NCBI RefSeq assembly: GCF_000430705.1
Contig: NZ_AUMN01000001.1
Span: 372,001-436,000 of the forward strand
DNA: 64,000 bases
Reading direction: 5' to 3'
Source of the DNA: Arthrobacter castelli DSM 16402
GTDB lineage: Bacteria; Actinomycetota; Actinomycetes; Actinomycetales; Micrococcaceae
The first letter of the stretch is position 1; each line of letters begins with the position of its first letter. The position numbers and the translations under genes are program-made. This document shows, in pieces, positions 25,560-33,751 of this stretch. The notes below the pieces were generated by a model, which saw only the letters and a list, made by a program, of their open reading frames with translations, had not been told where the DNA came from and did not search any database.

Positions 25560-26612
25560 ATGAAATTAGAGGCTATCCGCGGCGTCTATGAGCAACAGGG
25601 ACCGTTCGCCACGGTGTATTTGGAGGGCCGGTCTCCGTCTGATGACGCCGGGCAGCAGATCAGGCTTCGGTGGGACGACCTTCGAGGACGATTGGCTGAA
25701 GCTGGTGCTGAGGAAGCTGTCCTTGAGTCCCTCGATGATGCCGTGATGGTCGAAGACATCGCTGAGGTCCAGACTGATGGACGGATCCTGGTCGCCAATG
25801 CTACAGGTGTGGTGCTTAATGACGCGTGGGACGCCGCATTGGGTGCAGGTGATGCTGCTCATTGGTCAGCGCAGCCCGAACTCGGTGCCTATGTGCGTGA
25901 GCAGGCCCGATCCGTGCGGTTGCTGGTTGCCATTGCTGACCAGCACGGTGCCGTGGTGCGACGGCTCGTTGTGGCAGAGTCTCACACTCTTGACCAGCGC
26001 TCAGAGCGATCGGTGGGATCGGAGAGCGACGAATCGGCCCACAAACCTCGTGAAGGGGCGCTGTCCCACAAGCAGATTCAGCGCCGCGCGGATGAGGCGG
26101 TTAAGCAGAACGTGCGTGGAGTCGCCGAGCATCTCGACCAGGCGGCCACGAGCTGGAAACCAGACCTGGTGGTCTTGGCTGGTGAAGTCCAGGGACGCAC
26201 TGCATTGCGAGACGAGTTGCCCAAAGCCCTGCAGGACCACTACGTCGAGATAGACAGCGGCGGGGTCGAAGACGAAGACGCTGAAGAGGCGCTGGCCGGA
26301 GAGCTGCGCAAGGCAGCCGGCGAAGTCAGCGCCGAACGATCCGAACAACACCGGCAACGCTTCGAGCAGGCGAAAGCCCATAATCTAGTCGCCGAAGGCG
26401 CTCAAGCTGTTGCGCTGGCCGCCCGGATGGGAGCGGTGGAGACCTTGTTGTTGGAGTACGACCGTTCCTCCAGTGAGGAAGCCTCGCTGTTGGCAGCCGC
26501 CGCCGGCGTTGACGCTGAGGCCGGACTGATCAGCACGCAGGTTGAAGACGCCGTCGCCGCAGTGTTGCGATTTGAAGCACCCCGGGAAATGACCAATGAG
26601 GAGAACCAATGA
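25560..26612 (+). CDS. Vms1/baeRF-family (Rv2629-like) protein
   Basis: 350 residues from ATG 25560 (AAAGGAG upstream). Three domains can be followed. An N-terminal beta/alpha domain starts FATVYLEGRSPSDDAGQQIR. A middle domain has LLVAIADQHGAVVRRLVVAE. A C-terminal eRF1-like domain has QAVALAARMGAVETLLLEYD. The layout matches the bacterial archaeo-eukaryotic release-factor group 2 (Rv2629-like), related to eukaryotic Vms1 peptidyl-tRNA hydrolases. A GGQ tripeptide is not visible. An acidic linker (VEIDSGGVEDEDAEEA) precedes the last domain. It overlaps the DUF2795 gene by four bases. A ribosome-rescue or hibernation role is inference. Confidence 0.72.
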   Translation: MKLEAIRGVYEQQGPFATVYLEGRSPSDDAGQQIRLRWDDLRGRLAEAGAEEAVLESLDDAVMVEDIAEVQTDGRILVANATGVVLNDAWDAALGAGDAAHWSAQPELGAYVREQARSVRLLVAIADQHGAVVRRLVVAESHTLDQRSERSVGSESDESAHKPREGALSHKQIQRRADEAVKQNVRGVAEHLDQAATSWKPDLVVLAGEVQGRTALRDELPKALQDHYVEIDSGGVEDEDAEEALAGELRKAAGEVSAERSEQHRQRFEQAKAHNLVAEGAQAVALAARMGAVETLLLEYDRSSSEEASLLAAAAGVDAEAGLISTQVEDAVAAVLRFEAPREMTNEENQ

Positions 26613-26836
26613 CCAGACGTGATGACCTTCGGGCGCAGAAAGCACTCCAGGGGGCGGACTTCCCTGCCTCAAAAGCAGAACTGATCGGCTACGCCGAGAG
26701 CCACGACGTCGATGCGAAATCTCTTCAGGCGCTCCGCGCCCTCCCTGAACGACAGTTTGAAACCATGGACGACATGATCGAGGCAGTGCCCCAGCAACCG
26801 GAAGGCGAAGACACCTCCGGCGGGGCGGCGCGCTGA
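26609..26836 (+). CDS. DUF2795 protein
   Basis: 75 residues, started at an ATGA overlap with the preceding gene and so translationally coupled. The core (LQGADFPASKAELIGYAESH, then a helix with LRALPERQFETMDDMIEAV) is the DUF2795 pattern. This small helical domain is found in many actinobacteria and has no assigned function; the family often sits beside stress or dormancy genes. The C-terminus is Gln/Glu/Gly-rich. Third gene of a likely operon with the 61-residue and Vms1-like genes. Confidence 0.78.
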   Translation: MTRRDDLRAQKALQGADFPASKAELIGYAESHDVDAKSLQALRALPERQFETMDDMIEAVPQQPEGEDTSGGAAR

Positions 26837-26880
26837 ACGCAGCGCTCCCGGAATCATCGTCAGGAGCCAGGCTGCTCACG

Positions 26881-27150
26881 ACGGCCTGGCTCCCGGCGTC
26901 CAGCGAATCGCGACAGGTTTCCGATCCAACCGAACCACAAGGTCCATTGCCGCCCAAGACCATTAGTTGAGGAGAAAATTCCCCACTTTGACCCTGAACG
27001 GATCCCCGGACGGGTGGTGCACGCCCGGGGCGCCGGCGCTCACGGGGTATTCCGGGCCACCAAGCACACCGACGAGGGTGTCTCCGATTTGGTGGGCAAC
27101 AACAATCCGGCAGGCGACCGAATCCCCCGGGATAATAATAAGTACCCTTG
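26881..27150 (+). pseudogene. Catalase N-terminal remnant
   Basis: Frame 26969-27151 reads [20 protein letters not shown], then [20 protein letters not shown]. [21 protein letters not shown] is the haem-catalase signature containing the distal histidine. An upstream stretch in another frame ([20 protein letters not shown]) looks like the preceding N-terminal part, so a frameshift lies near 26965. After about 60 residues the similarity fades into [13 protein letters not shown] and a stop. No catalase C-terminus follows; a small Cys-rich gene begins 97 bases later. This is a broken and truncated gene. Confidence 0.6.
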
Positions 27151-27247
27151 CTATTAGTTCGGGTGCCGTCATACCGTGAAGGTGAGGGCACCGATGACCG
27201 GTGAGCCCCGTAATTGGAGAAGGTATTGGAAAGTAGGGGAGAACATC

Positions 27248-27481
27248 ATGGCAACGTGCGATACATGTGGCAATGAGTACGATCGGACTTTCACAGTTAC
27301 CAAAGGAACCGAGTCCGGGACTTTTGACAGTTTCGAGTGCGCCATTCATGCGATGGCACCTGCCTGCGGGCACTGCGGCTGCAGGATACTCGGACACGGG
27401 GTGGAGGCCGGCGGCAACACCTATTGCTGCGCACACTGCGCCCGGCAATCGGGGCATGACGGCGTAACCGACCGTTCCTGA
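27248..27481 (+). CDS. Small Cys-rich metal-binding protein (metallothionein/zinc-ribbon-like)
   Basis: 77 residues from ATG 27248 with GGGGAGA upstream. It carries nine cysteines and six histidines: CDTCGNEYD near the start, then FECAIHAMAPACGHCGCRIL and TYCCAHCARQSGHDG. Similar small proteins are described in actinobacteria as prokaryotic metallothionein-like or zinc-ribbon proteins. Binding of zinc or copper follows from the C-x2-C and C-x2-H spacing, but the metal is unknown. It follows a catalase remnant and precedes an SDR with its own ribosome-binding site. Confidence 0.7.
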   Translation: MATCDTCGNEYDRTFTVTKGTESGTFDSFECAIHAMAPACGHCGCRILGHGVEAGGNTYCCAHCARQSGHDGVTDRS

Positions 27482-27594
27482 ACCAGCAGGCGGGCACCTC
27501 GGTGCAATCGAACATATTCCCCGGTGATCCTGAATCGAGGATGGATTGATAGCCCGAGGAATAGCCGTCCCGCATCCTTTTGGCAGGAGCGAGC

Positions 27595-28488
27595 ATGAGC
27601 GATCAGCACACTTTCCAGAATCCCGCACAACGCTACCCGCGTATCGCCCCGCCGGAGCAGCATCAGCGCGAGCCTGGCCTGGACCGACAGTTGGAACCAG
27701 GGGCGGACCGCGGCGAGCATACCTATCGTGGCACTGGTCGATTGGAGGGGCGCAGGGCCCTGGTCACCGGGGCAGACTCGGGCATTGGTGCTGCCGTGGC
27801 CATCGCCTATGCACGGGAGGGGGCCGACGTCGTCCTTTCCTACCATCCCGATGAAGACGCCGACGTGCAGCACGTCGTCAGCGTGATCGAGGAAACCGGT
27901 CGCAAAGCGGTGCCCGTCCCGGGCGATATCACCGATTGGCAGCACTGCACTGACCTGGTTGCAACTGCAGTTGACCAGCTCGATGGGCTGGACATTCTGG
28001 TCAACAATGCCGGCAAACAGATCGTGTCCGAACGACTCGAAGACCTCAGTGATGAACAATTCGATCAGATGTTCAAGACCAACGTTTACGCCATGTTCTG
28101 GATCACCAAAGACGCGCTGCCGCACTTGCCGGCCGGCTCAACGATCATCAATACGACATCGATCGAGGCCTATCAACCGCCTCCCATCAGGATCGATTAC
28201 GCCACCACCAAGGCAGCCATCAATACGTTCTCCAAGGGCCTCGCCCAGCAACTCGCCCCTCGGGGAATCCGTGTAAACACCGTCGCTCCCGGGCCGGTTT
28301 GGACGCCGATCCAGCCCACCGACGGCCAACCGCAGCAGGACCTGCCGGAGTTTGGCCAGTCCACGCCGCTGGGCCGCGCCGGGCAGCCGACCGAAATGGC
28401 ACCAGCGTACGTGTTCCTCGCCTCACCCGAATCCAGCTACGTGGCAGGGGAGACGCTCAACGCCAACGGCGGCGTGGCCACCCCCTGA
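27595..28488 (+). CDS. SDR-family oxidoreductase (YghA/glucose-ribitol dehydrogenase-like)
   Basis: 297 residues from ATG 27595 (CAGGAG upstream). An unusual 50-residue N-terminal extension (HTFQNPAQRYPRIAPPEQHQ) precedes the Rossmann fold. That is characteristic of the YghA subgroup, often called general stress oxidoreductases. Motifs are TGADSGIGAAVA for NAD(P) binding, NNAG, a TTSIEAY serine and YATTK as the catalytic Tyr-x3-Lys. The C-terminus ends GETLNANGGVATP. The substrate is unknown. It appears monocistronic. Confidence 0.87.
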   Translation: MSDQHTFQNPAQRYPRIAPPEQHQREPGLDRQLEPGADRGEHTYRGTGRLEGRRALVTGADSGIGAAVAIAYAREGADVVLSYHPDEDADVQHVVSVIEETGRKAVPVPGDITDWQHCTDLVATAVDQLDGLDILVNNAGKQIVSERLEDLSDEQFDQMFKTNVYAMFWITKDALPHLPAGSTIINTTSIEAYQPPPIRIDYATTKAAINTFSKGLAQQLAPRGIRVNTVAPGPVWTPIQPTDGQPQQDLPEFGQSTPLGRAGQPTEMAPAYVFLASPESSYVAGETLNANGGVATP

Positions 28489-28729
28489 CCCGGACAGACG
28501 GTGGGGTAAACGGACTCATGACATCGCGGCTGACATAGCTGCGGCCCGGATGCACCGCTGCGAGCGGTAGGGAAGGTGCATGCACGCGATCACCGCAGCA
28601 ACAGGCGGGGCGGATTCCCATGGTTTTTCGGGCCAATCCTATTTTGTCAGTGCCGCAACCTATTCTTTTGGTAAGTGGTTTTCATCACCTTGGAAACCGC
28701 TCATTGGAAGGATGAAGGGAGGCGCGGCG

Positions 28730-30667
28730 ATGTCGGTACAGGACAGCAGCAACGACGACGACAGCTTCCTGTGGCCTGAAGAGGTTGCGCTCGGTGACCA
28801 GGCTGCGCCCGCACCGATATCCGCTGCAGCCCCTCTCGGCGCGCTGGACGACGCCATCGACGAAGTGCTGAATATTGACCCGGCCGCTGTAACCGATGTC
28901 GGCGCCCTGGAGATGCTGGAGCAGCTCGCACGGGGGCGTCGCCGGCTGGAAGCCGCGTGGCTGCGCGCCGTCGCCGTGGCTGACCAGCTCGACGCCACGT
29001 CCGTGGCAGGAATCCCGGCCACCTTGCAACAGCACCTCACGGCCGGTACCGGTTCCAGCCCGGGACGTGCCACAGCTGACATCGCGGCAGCCCGGGCCCT
29101 TCATGGCGAACCCACCCGTGAACTCATCCGCACTCCGGAAACTGACCGTGGGCCGCTGGCACCAATGGGGCAACTGTTGGCTGCGGGTGAGACCAGCGCC
29201 GCGCATGTGGATACCGGAGTGAAGACTCTGGAACAGGTGCCCGACAGGCTGGCCACCGAAGAAAACCTCGCCACCGTCACTGACTTCCTGACTGAACAGG
29301 CACCAATCACGACCCCCAAGCAGATAAAGATCCTGGCCAACCGCCTGATTCGCCGCCTCGAACCAGATACCGGCGATCACTACGATGCCGAGGCGTATAA
29401 CCGGCGGTCGTTCACTATGACGACAGACATTACCGGCATGGTGCATGGCACCTACCAGTTGGACCCAGCAGCCGGTGCGGAGCTGATCGCGATTCTAAGT
29501 CCGTTGGCTGCGCCCTATCCGGAGCAAAAGGATGAGAACGGTTCCACAATCGCCCGGGACACGCGCTTACCGAAGCAGCGGCGGGCCGACGCCTTCGCCG
29601 AACTAATTCGTGCCGGCGCGACCTACTTAGGACCGGTCAATCATGCGTCACCACCGGTCGCCGCACCGGCCGCCCCGCAGGCCGCTCCGACGGTCGGCAG
29701 CTGCGATGGCGGGGATGAGGGTGCGAGTGGTGCGGAACGCAGGCGCAGTATGCCAGCAAATGATGGCGGCGCTGGAAGCTCGGGAGGCGCTGGCAGCGCT
29801 GGAAGCTCGGGAGGCGCTGGCAGCGCTGGAAGCTCCACGAATACCGGGCAGGGCGTGCCGCAGATCCCGGACTTGTTCGGCCTGGACGGCTCGACTGCCG
29901 GCAGCCCGGACGGGGATCCCGCCATCGCCGAGGGGGCCGCAACTCCCGTGACAGGTGAGTGGGAGCGGCTGGCGCGTCAAACAACCCCCACCAGGCCTGA
30001 AAAACCGCCCGGGAGCAGGGCGGGGAAGCTGCGGCTCTCCCGAAGGCAGAACCGGGTCAGCATCGTCACTACGATGGATCAGATCAGAACCATAGAGGAC
30101 CGAAGAACGGGTCGACGCACTGCAGTCGACCCCACCGACTCACACTGCGCGCAAATCGAGTCCATAAGCGCTGGCACTTTGGCACTGATGTCCTGCGATG
30201 CCTTGTTCGAACGCGTCGTACTCGATGCCAAGGGAGCTTTGCTCGATCTGGGAATTCCGGTCCGTCTGGCATCGCCTGCGCAGAAGCGCGCTCTGGCGGT
30301 CAGGGATTGCGGTTGCATAGTCCCGGGCTGCAACCGTCCACCGGATTGGTGCGAATGTCACCACATCATATGGCACACTCATGATGGTCCCACAGACACC
30401 GGAAATCTGGGACTGGGGTGCGGTACCCACCACCGTGCCTTTCACGCCGGATTGCTTGAAGCGACCATGATTGACGGCATTCCATATGTCCGCGCCACCG
30501 CGAAGGGGGCCAGAACGACCGGAACCACTTTCCCGCTCGGTAGTGTCGCCCACCGGGATCATCCAAGCTGGATTCGCAACAGCTATTTCGACCAACTGAA
30601 AAGCGCAGACAACGCAGCGAAGGCAATTGTTATCCCCTCGTATGAGGAGCGCCGCTCGGCAGCATGA
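28730..30667 (+). CDS. DUF222 protein with C-terminal HNH endonuclease domain
   Basis: 645 residues from ATG 28730 (GGGAGG upstream). The N-terminal two thirds form the DUF222 region (ALEMLEQLARGRRRLEAAWL, then RSFTMTTDITGMVHGTYQLD). The C-terminal HNH motif CGCIVPGCNRPPDWCECHHI, then THHRAFHAGLLEA, contains the metal and catalytic His/Asn residues. Such 13E12-like proteins are abundant and multi-copy in Micrococcales, and their biological role is unclear. A Gly/Ser/Ala insert (residues about 345-370) is encoded by 27-base direct repeats. The first 150 bases of the longer frame have no start context, so 28730 is used. Confidence 0.85.
   Translation: MSVQDSSNDDDSFLWPEEVALGDQAAPAPISAAAPLGALDDAIDEVLNIDPAAVTDVGALEMLEQLARGRRRLEAAWLRAVAVADQLDATSVAGIPATLQQHLTAGTGSSPGRATADIAAARALHGEPTRELIRTPETDRGPLAPMGQLLAAGETSAAHVDTGVKTLEQVPDRLATEENLATVTDFLTEQAPITTPKQIKILANRLIRRLEPDTGDHYDAEAYNRRSFTMTTDITGMVHGTYQLDPAAGAELIAILSPLAAPYPEQKDENGSTIARDTRLPKQRRADAFAELIRAGATYLGPVNHASPPVAAPAAPQAAPTVGSCDGGDEGASGAERRRSMPANDGGAGSSGGAGSAGSSGGAGSAGSSTNTGQGVPQIPDLFGLDGSTAGSPDGDPAIAEGAATPVTGEWERLARQTTPTRPEKPPGSRAGKLRLSRRQNRVSIVTTMDQIRTIEDRRTGRRTAVDPTDSHCAQIESISAGTLALMSCDALFERVVLDAKGALLDLGIPVRLASPAQKRALAVRDCGCIVPGCNRPPDWCECHHIIWHTHDGPTDTGNLGLGCGTHHRAFHAGLLEATMIDGIPYVRATAKGARTTGTTFPLGSVAHRDHPSWIRNSYFDQLKSADNAAKAIVIPSYEERRSAA
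29771..29834 (+). repeat. 27-bp direct repeat within the DUF222-HNH gene
   Basis: The unit GCTGGAAGCTCGGGAGGCGC-TGGCAGC occurs twice in full (29771-29797, 29798-29824) and begins a third time (29825-29834). It encodes AGSSGGAGS-type linker residues. The unit is a multiple of three, so copy-number change would keep the frame. Confidence 0.7.
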
Positions 30668-30876
30668 GCCGCCATCGGCCCGCAACCCCGAGCAGGGGAC
30701 GGGACCGCCCCTCGTTCGTTATCCCGCTGCCAGAAGAAATGTTGCACTATACACTGATCATGGTGGACTTGGGGTTAGATAGGCAGCGGGTCTCATAACG
30801 ATGTGCTGAAAGTTGTCGATGTGAATACTGTTAAATGTGTGACAAGAAACCATTTTGTGATGTAGTCTCAATTCTG

Positions 30877-30898
30877 CATCAGCGACACACCGCTGATG
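30877..30898. repeat. 8-bp inverted repeat upstream of the c-di-AMP riboswitch
   Basis: CATCAGCG (30877-30884) and CGCTGATG (30891-30898) flank six bases. It lies just before a TTGACA (30902-30907) that could be a -35. Possibly an operator or a terminator of the HNH gene; I cannot tell which. Confidence 0.35.
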
Positions 30899-30919
30899 TC
30901 CTTGACAGATTGCCAAACT

Positions 30920-31095
30920 CTGCCGCTGATCAAGGTCCGTTCGCACTTTACTAAGGCAGAGGCGGAGGAACCGAACGCGGGCTTTTGATAGCCCTAGGGG
31001 TGAAGACGCGCAAGAGCCGGGCACGACCCGGCCAGCCGTCCGGGTGGCTCCCATCCGAATCCGACAGCTAACTTCGCAGGCATTGGGAGAGGCAT
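30920..31095 (+). ncRNA. ydaO/yuaA-type cyclic di-AMP riboswitch
   Basis: The leader of the LysM-NlpC/P60 gene contains the conserved blocks of this class. These are GGCGGAGGAACCGAA (30961-30975), a later GGGGTGAAGACG (30997-31008), then CCCATCCGAATCCGACAGC and TAACTTCGCAGGC (31050-31082), followed directly by the ribosome-binding site GGGAGAGG. In actinobacteria this class typically precedes cell-wall hydrolase genes and turns expression off when c-di-AMP is high. The 5' boundary is approximate. It accounts for most of the gene-free stretch 30668-31100. Confidence 0.8.
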
Positions 31096-31100
31096 CTTTC

Positions 31101-32015
31101 GTGTCGAAATACGCACGCCACCGCGCGGATACCCCCGGTAATTACACACTGACTAGTGCGTCCAAGGCTGTGACCACACACGCCGGATCGGTTGGACGCC
31201 CGGCCGCCGTCGTCGCCGCAACATCCGGCATGCTGCTGGCCGGTGCTGGCGCCAACGCAGCCAGCCACACGGTGCAGCAGGGTGACACGCTCAGCAAGAT
31301 CGCTGCACAGCACGGCGTAAGCCTGCAGAAAGTCTTCCAGCTCAACAATATGGGTTGGAATGACAGCGTTATCTATCCAGGTGAGCGAATTCAGTACTCC
31401 ACGAGCGGCAGTTCGTCGCCATCCGGTTCTTCATCGTCCGGCTCGTCGGCGGCTTCCAGCTCGGCCAGCACGCACACGGTGCAGGCGGGCGACACCCTCG
31501 GCCGGATTGCCAGCCGCTACGGTGTCAGCCTGCAGAAGATCTTCCAGCTCAACAACATGGGAATGAACACCATCATCTACCCGGGTGACGTCATCCAGGT
31601 CTCCGGAGGCGGCGGTGGAGGCAGCGCTGCCCAAGCGCCGTCGAACGACCGCGGGGTCACCACGGTGGGTAATGATGTACAGCGGATTTCTTCGTCGGGA
31701 ATCGCCGCCACAGCCAAGTCCTACACCGGCGTTCCCTATGTCTGGGGAGGTGAATCGCTCTCCGGGTGGGACTGCTCCGGATTTGTGCAGTATGTCTACG
31801 CGCAGCACGGCATCGATCTGCCGCGTGTTTACCAGTGGCACGACATGAACCGCACCAGCAACCCGCAGCCCGGCGACGTCGTCGTGCAGAACGGCGGCAG
31901 CCATGTGGGGATTTATCTCGGTGGCGGCAAGATGATCAGCGCGCTGAACCCGTCGCAGGGGACAATGGTGCACAACGTGAGCGCCATGCCTGTGGTTGGT
32001 TACTACACCATCTAG
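31101..32015 (+). CDS. Secreted LysM-NlpC/P60 peptidoglycan hydrolase
   Basis: 304 residues from GTG 31101 (GGGAGAGG upstream). A signal peptide ends near ANA. Two LysM domains follow (HTVQQGDTLSKIAAQHGVSL and HTVQAGDTLGRIASRYGVSL), separated by a Ser/Gly linker. A glycine run leads to an NlpC/P60 domain with the catalytic cysteine in WDCSGFVQYVY and the histidine in GSHVGIYLGGG. Such DL-endopeptidases cleave peptidoglycan stem peptides. The c-di-AMP riboswitch ahead couples it to cell-wall and osmotic control. A terminator follows at 32075. Confidence 0.92.
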   Translation: MSKYARHRADTPGNYTLTSASKAVTTHAGSVGRPAAVVAATSGMLLAGAGANAASHTVQQGDTLSKIAAQHGVSLQKVFQLNNMGWNDSVIYPGERIQYSTSGSSSPSGSSSSGSSAASSSASTHTVQAGDTLGRIASRYGVSLQKIFQLNNMGMNTIIYPGDVIQVSGGGGGGSAAQAPSNDRGVTTVGNDVQRISSSGIAATAKSYTGVPYVWGGESLSGWDCSGFVQYVYAQHGIDLPRVYQWHDMNRTSNPQPGDVVVQNGGSHVGIYLGGGKMISALNPSQGTMVHNVSAMPVVGYYTI

Positions 32016-32074
32016 TCGTCTATTGGGGAGCCGCCGAGTGCTGGACCGGCTTGGCCCCGCGCAGATGAGTCAAT

Positions 32075-32110
32075 GGACGGGCCCGCATTGCGGGGCCCGT
32101 CCGTTGTGCT
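32075..32110 (+). terminator. Terminator of the NlpC/P60 gene
   Basis: GGACGGGCCC (32075-32084) and GGGCCCGTCC (32093-32102) form a ten-base GC stem with an eight-base loop, followed by GTTGTGCTTTTC. Located 60 bases past the stop codon. Confidence 0.75.
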
Positions 32111-32327
32111 TTTCGGGGCACTCATGCAAGAAGTTCGGTCACTTTGCGCCCTTTGTGCACAATGACCATTTTGGCTAAACACGGACTCCGTGGTGTGCGG
32201 AGCCGCAGAGCCGACTCGGTCTCCCGTATCGATTTGGTTTTCCGCGCCAGGTTGTTGCCTGGCGTTGTTATCTCAAGTCCTGGCGCTTGGAGCTGAAGCC
32301 GTCGCGCTGCATAATAGGATGCACGGC

Positions 32328-33053
32328 ATGCCAAACTACGGATTCAGGGGAATGCAAGTGCACCGGCGGCGTTCCACACTCTTCGGCGGTCTACTGACCG
32401 GCGTCCTGTCAGTCGGCTTGATGACTGGCTGCGCCGCGGACACTGACTATCCCATGGCTTTGGCCACCAAGCTGCAGACGAATGTCCAGCTGGTCACCCA
32501 GTTGGCCTCCGACGGCGACTATGAGGCGGCGCTGACGGGTCTGCAGCACTTGCGGCGGGATCTGGCCGCCGCCAGGAACGATGGCTCCGTTGGCGCTGAC
32601 CGCGTGAGGGAGATCGAAGCCGCTATTGCGGCAGTGGCCCAGGATCTGAAAGCAAAAATCGGCGCCGAAAAGAAAGCGGACAAGAAGCGAACACCCTCGC
32701 CGGAGGAGGAAACATCGCAGGCTCCGCCGCCTGTTCCGGAGATGCCGTTGGATCCGGGTTCGTCTCCGGAAGCGCCGGCACCTGTCCCGGAGCCGATTCC
32801 CGAACCGGAGGGGTCACAGTCCAGTACTCCGACGCCAACTGTGACGCCGACACCTACGCCCACCATTGAGGAACCAACACCGACGCTGACGCCCACGCCG
32901 GAGGAGACGGCAACGGTGCCAAGCGCCCCGCCGTCGTCAACCGCTCCCGGTACGTCCCTACCGACCGGGTCGCCGGGCCGTGGCAGCCCGGGCACGCCGT
33001 CGGAAAGCGCCTCGACCGGTGGAAGCGCCGGTTCAGGAACGCCCACCCCGTAG
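32328..33053 (+). CDS. Lipoprotein with Pro/Thr-rich tail (paralog of 42767-43690)
   Basis: About 241 residues. A basic N-terminus and hydrophobic segment lead to the lipobox VGLMTGC. A helical domain of about 75 residues follows (LQTNVQLVTQLASDGDYEAA, then LRRDLAAARNDGSVGADRVR). The C-terminal half is Pro/Thr/Ser/Glu-rich with PTP repeats. The helical domain matches the lipoprotein downstream of the Ser/Thr kinase (VTQLA.DGDY..AL..L..LR), so the two are paralogs. The start is uncertain: ATG 32328 is chosen, with 32319 and 32352 possible. Probably a surface lipoprotein with a wall-spanning tail; function unknown. Confidence 0.68.
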   Translation: MPNYGFRGMQVHRRRSTLFGGLLTGVLSVGLMTGCAADTDYPMALATKLQTNVQLVTQLASDGDYEAALTGLQHLRRDLAAARNDGSVGADRVREIEAAIAAVAQDLKAKIGAEKKADKKRTPSPEEETSQAPPPVPEMPLDPGSSPEAPAPVPEPIPEPEGSQSSTPTPTVTPTPTPTIEEPTPTLTPTPEETATVPSAPPSSTAPGTSLPTGSPGRGSPGTPSESASTGGSAGSGTPTP

Positions 33054-33097
33054 CGGTTTGCGCCAGGTCTGGTGGCACCGGGGTTCAGTCCTTTGAC

Positions 33098-33652
33098 GTG
33101 CGAGGCGGTTCCAGGGGTGGTACCGGCATAGACGTGGCGTTTCGACGGCCCGTAAGCCATGATGGGGTTCACCCTGGTATTCTCGGACGGCCCGTCGTTC
33201 CGGTTCTCTATGCCGCCGCCAACCAAGAGGCGGCGGTGAGTGAATCGTTGCTCCACGATGTTCCCCAGTCCGGCGGGAGACTTCGGCGGGCCGACTACGA
33301 GAACAAGGTGATGGCCCGACTGGCCGCCGGCCGCGATCTACGTCTTGCCTCTTTTATGGGAGCTGGACTCCGGGCCTTGCGGGTGAGAGCCAGGGGTCTT
33401 ACAGCTACGGGCGCGGACAGGTACGGCGAGACGGTCGCCTGGGCGGAAGTAGCCCACATGGCGGGTTTTGACGGGCTGGTCTGGGTGAGCAGACACTGCA
33501 ACACTGACCGGGCATACGTACTGTTCGGCGACCGTGTTGCAGAAGAAGATGTAGCAGTCGACCCCTCGTTCGCCCGGATCGTTGCGCTCTCTTCCGATGT
33601 CGATTGGCTGAGCGACTTCTGCACGCCTCTCCATATCGGAATCCGACGCTGA
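33098..33652 (+). CDS. RES-domain protein (orphan toxin-like)
   Basis: 184 residues from a weak GTG start. The segment GRPVVPVLYAAANQEAAVSE, followed by a conserved TVAWAEVAHMAGFDGLVWVS and the late FGDRV, is the RES fold. RES toxins deplete NAD+ and are normally encoded beside an Xre-like antitoxin (DUF2384). Neither neighbour resembles such an antitoxin, and the N-terminal 25 residues do not look like the family. The gene may therefore be N-terminally truncated or an orphan. There is no good ribosome-binding site at the start. Confidence 0.65.
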   Translation: MRGGSRGGTGIDVAFRRPVSHDGVHPGILGRPVVPVLYAAANQEAAVSESLLHDVPQSGGRLRRADYENKVMARLAAGRDLRLASFMGAGLRALRVRARGLTATGADRYGETVAWAEVAHMAGFDGLVWVSRHCNTDRAYVLFGDRVAEEDVAVDPSFARIVALSSDVDWLSDFCTPLHIGIRR

Positions 33653-33751
33653 AAAACGGAAGCCGGCGCCTGAATGTCGGAACGACGAGCGCAGCGCAGG
33701 AACCGACAGGAGGCGTCCCAAGCGGGACGCCTCCAACGTATGTGTGGGCTT

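Noticed and set aside
29771-29834. 27-base repeats as a CRISPR or regulatory array
   Set aside because: They lie within a coding frame, are multiples of three and encode a Gly/Ser linker.
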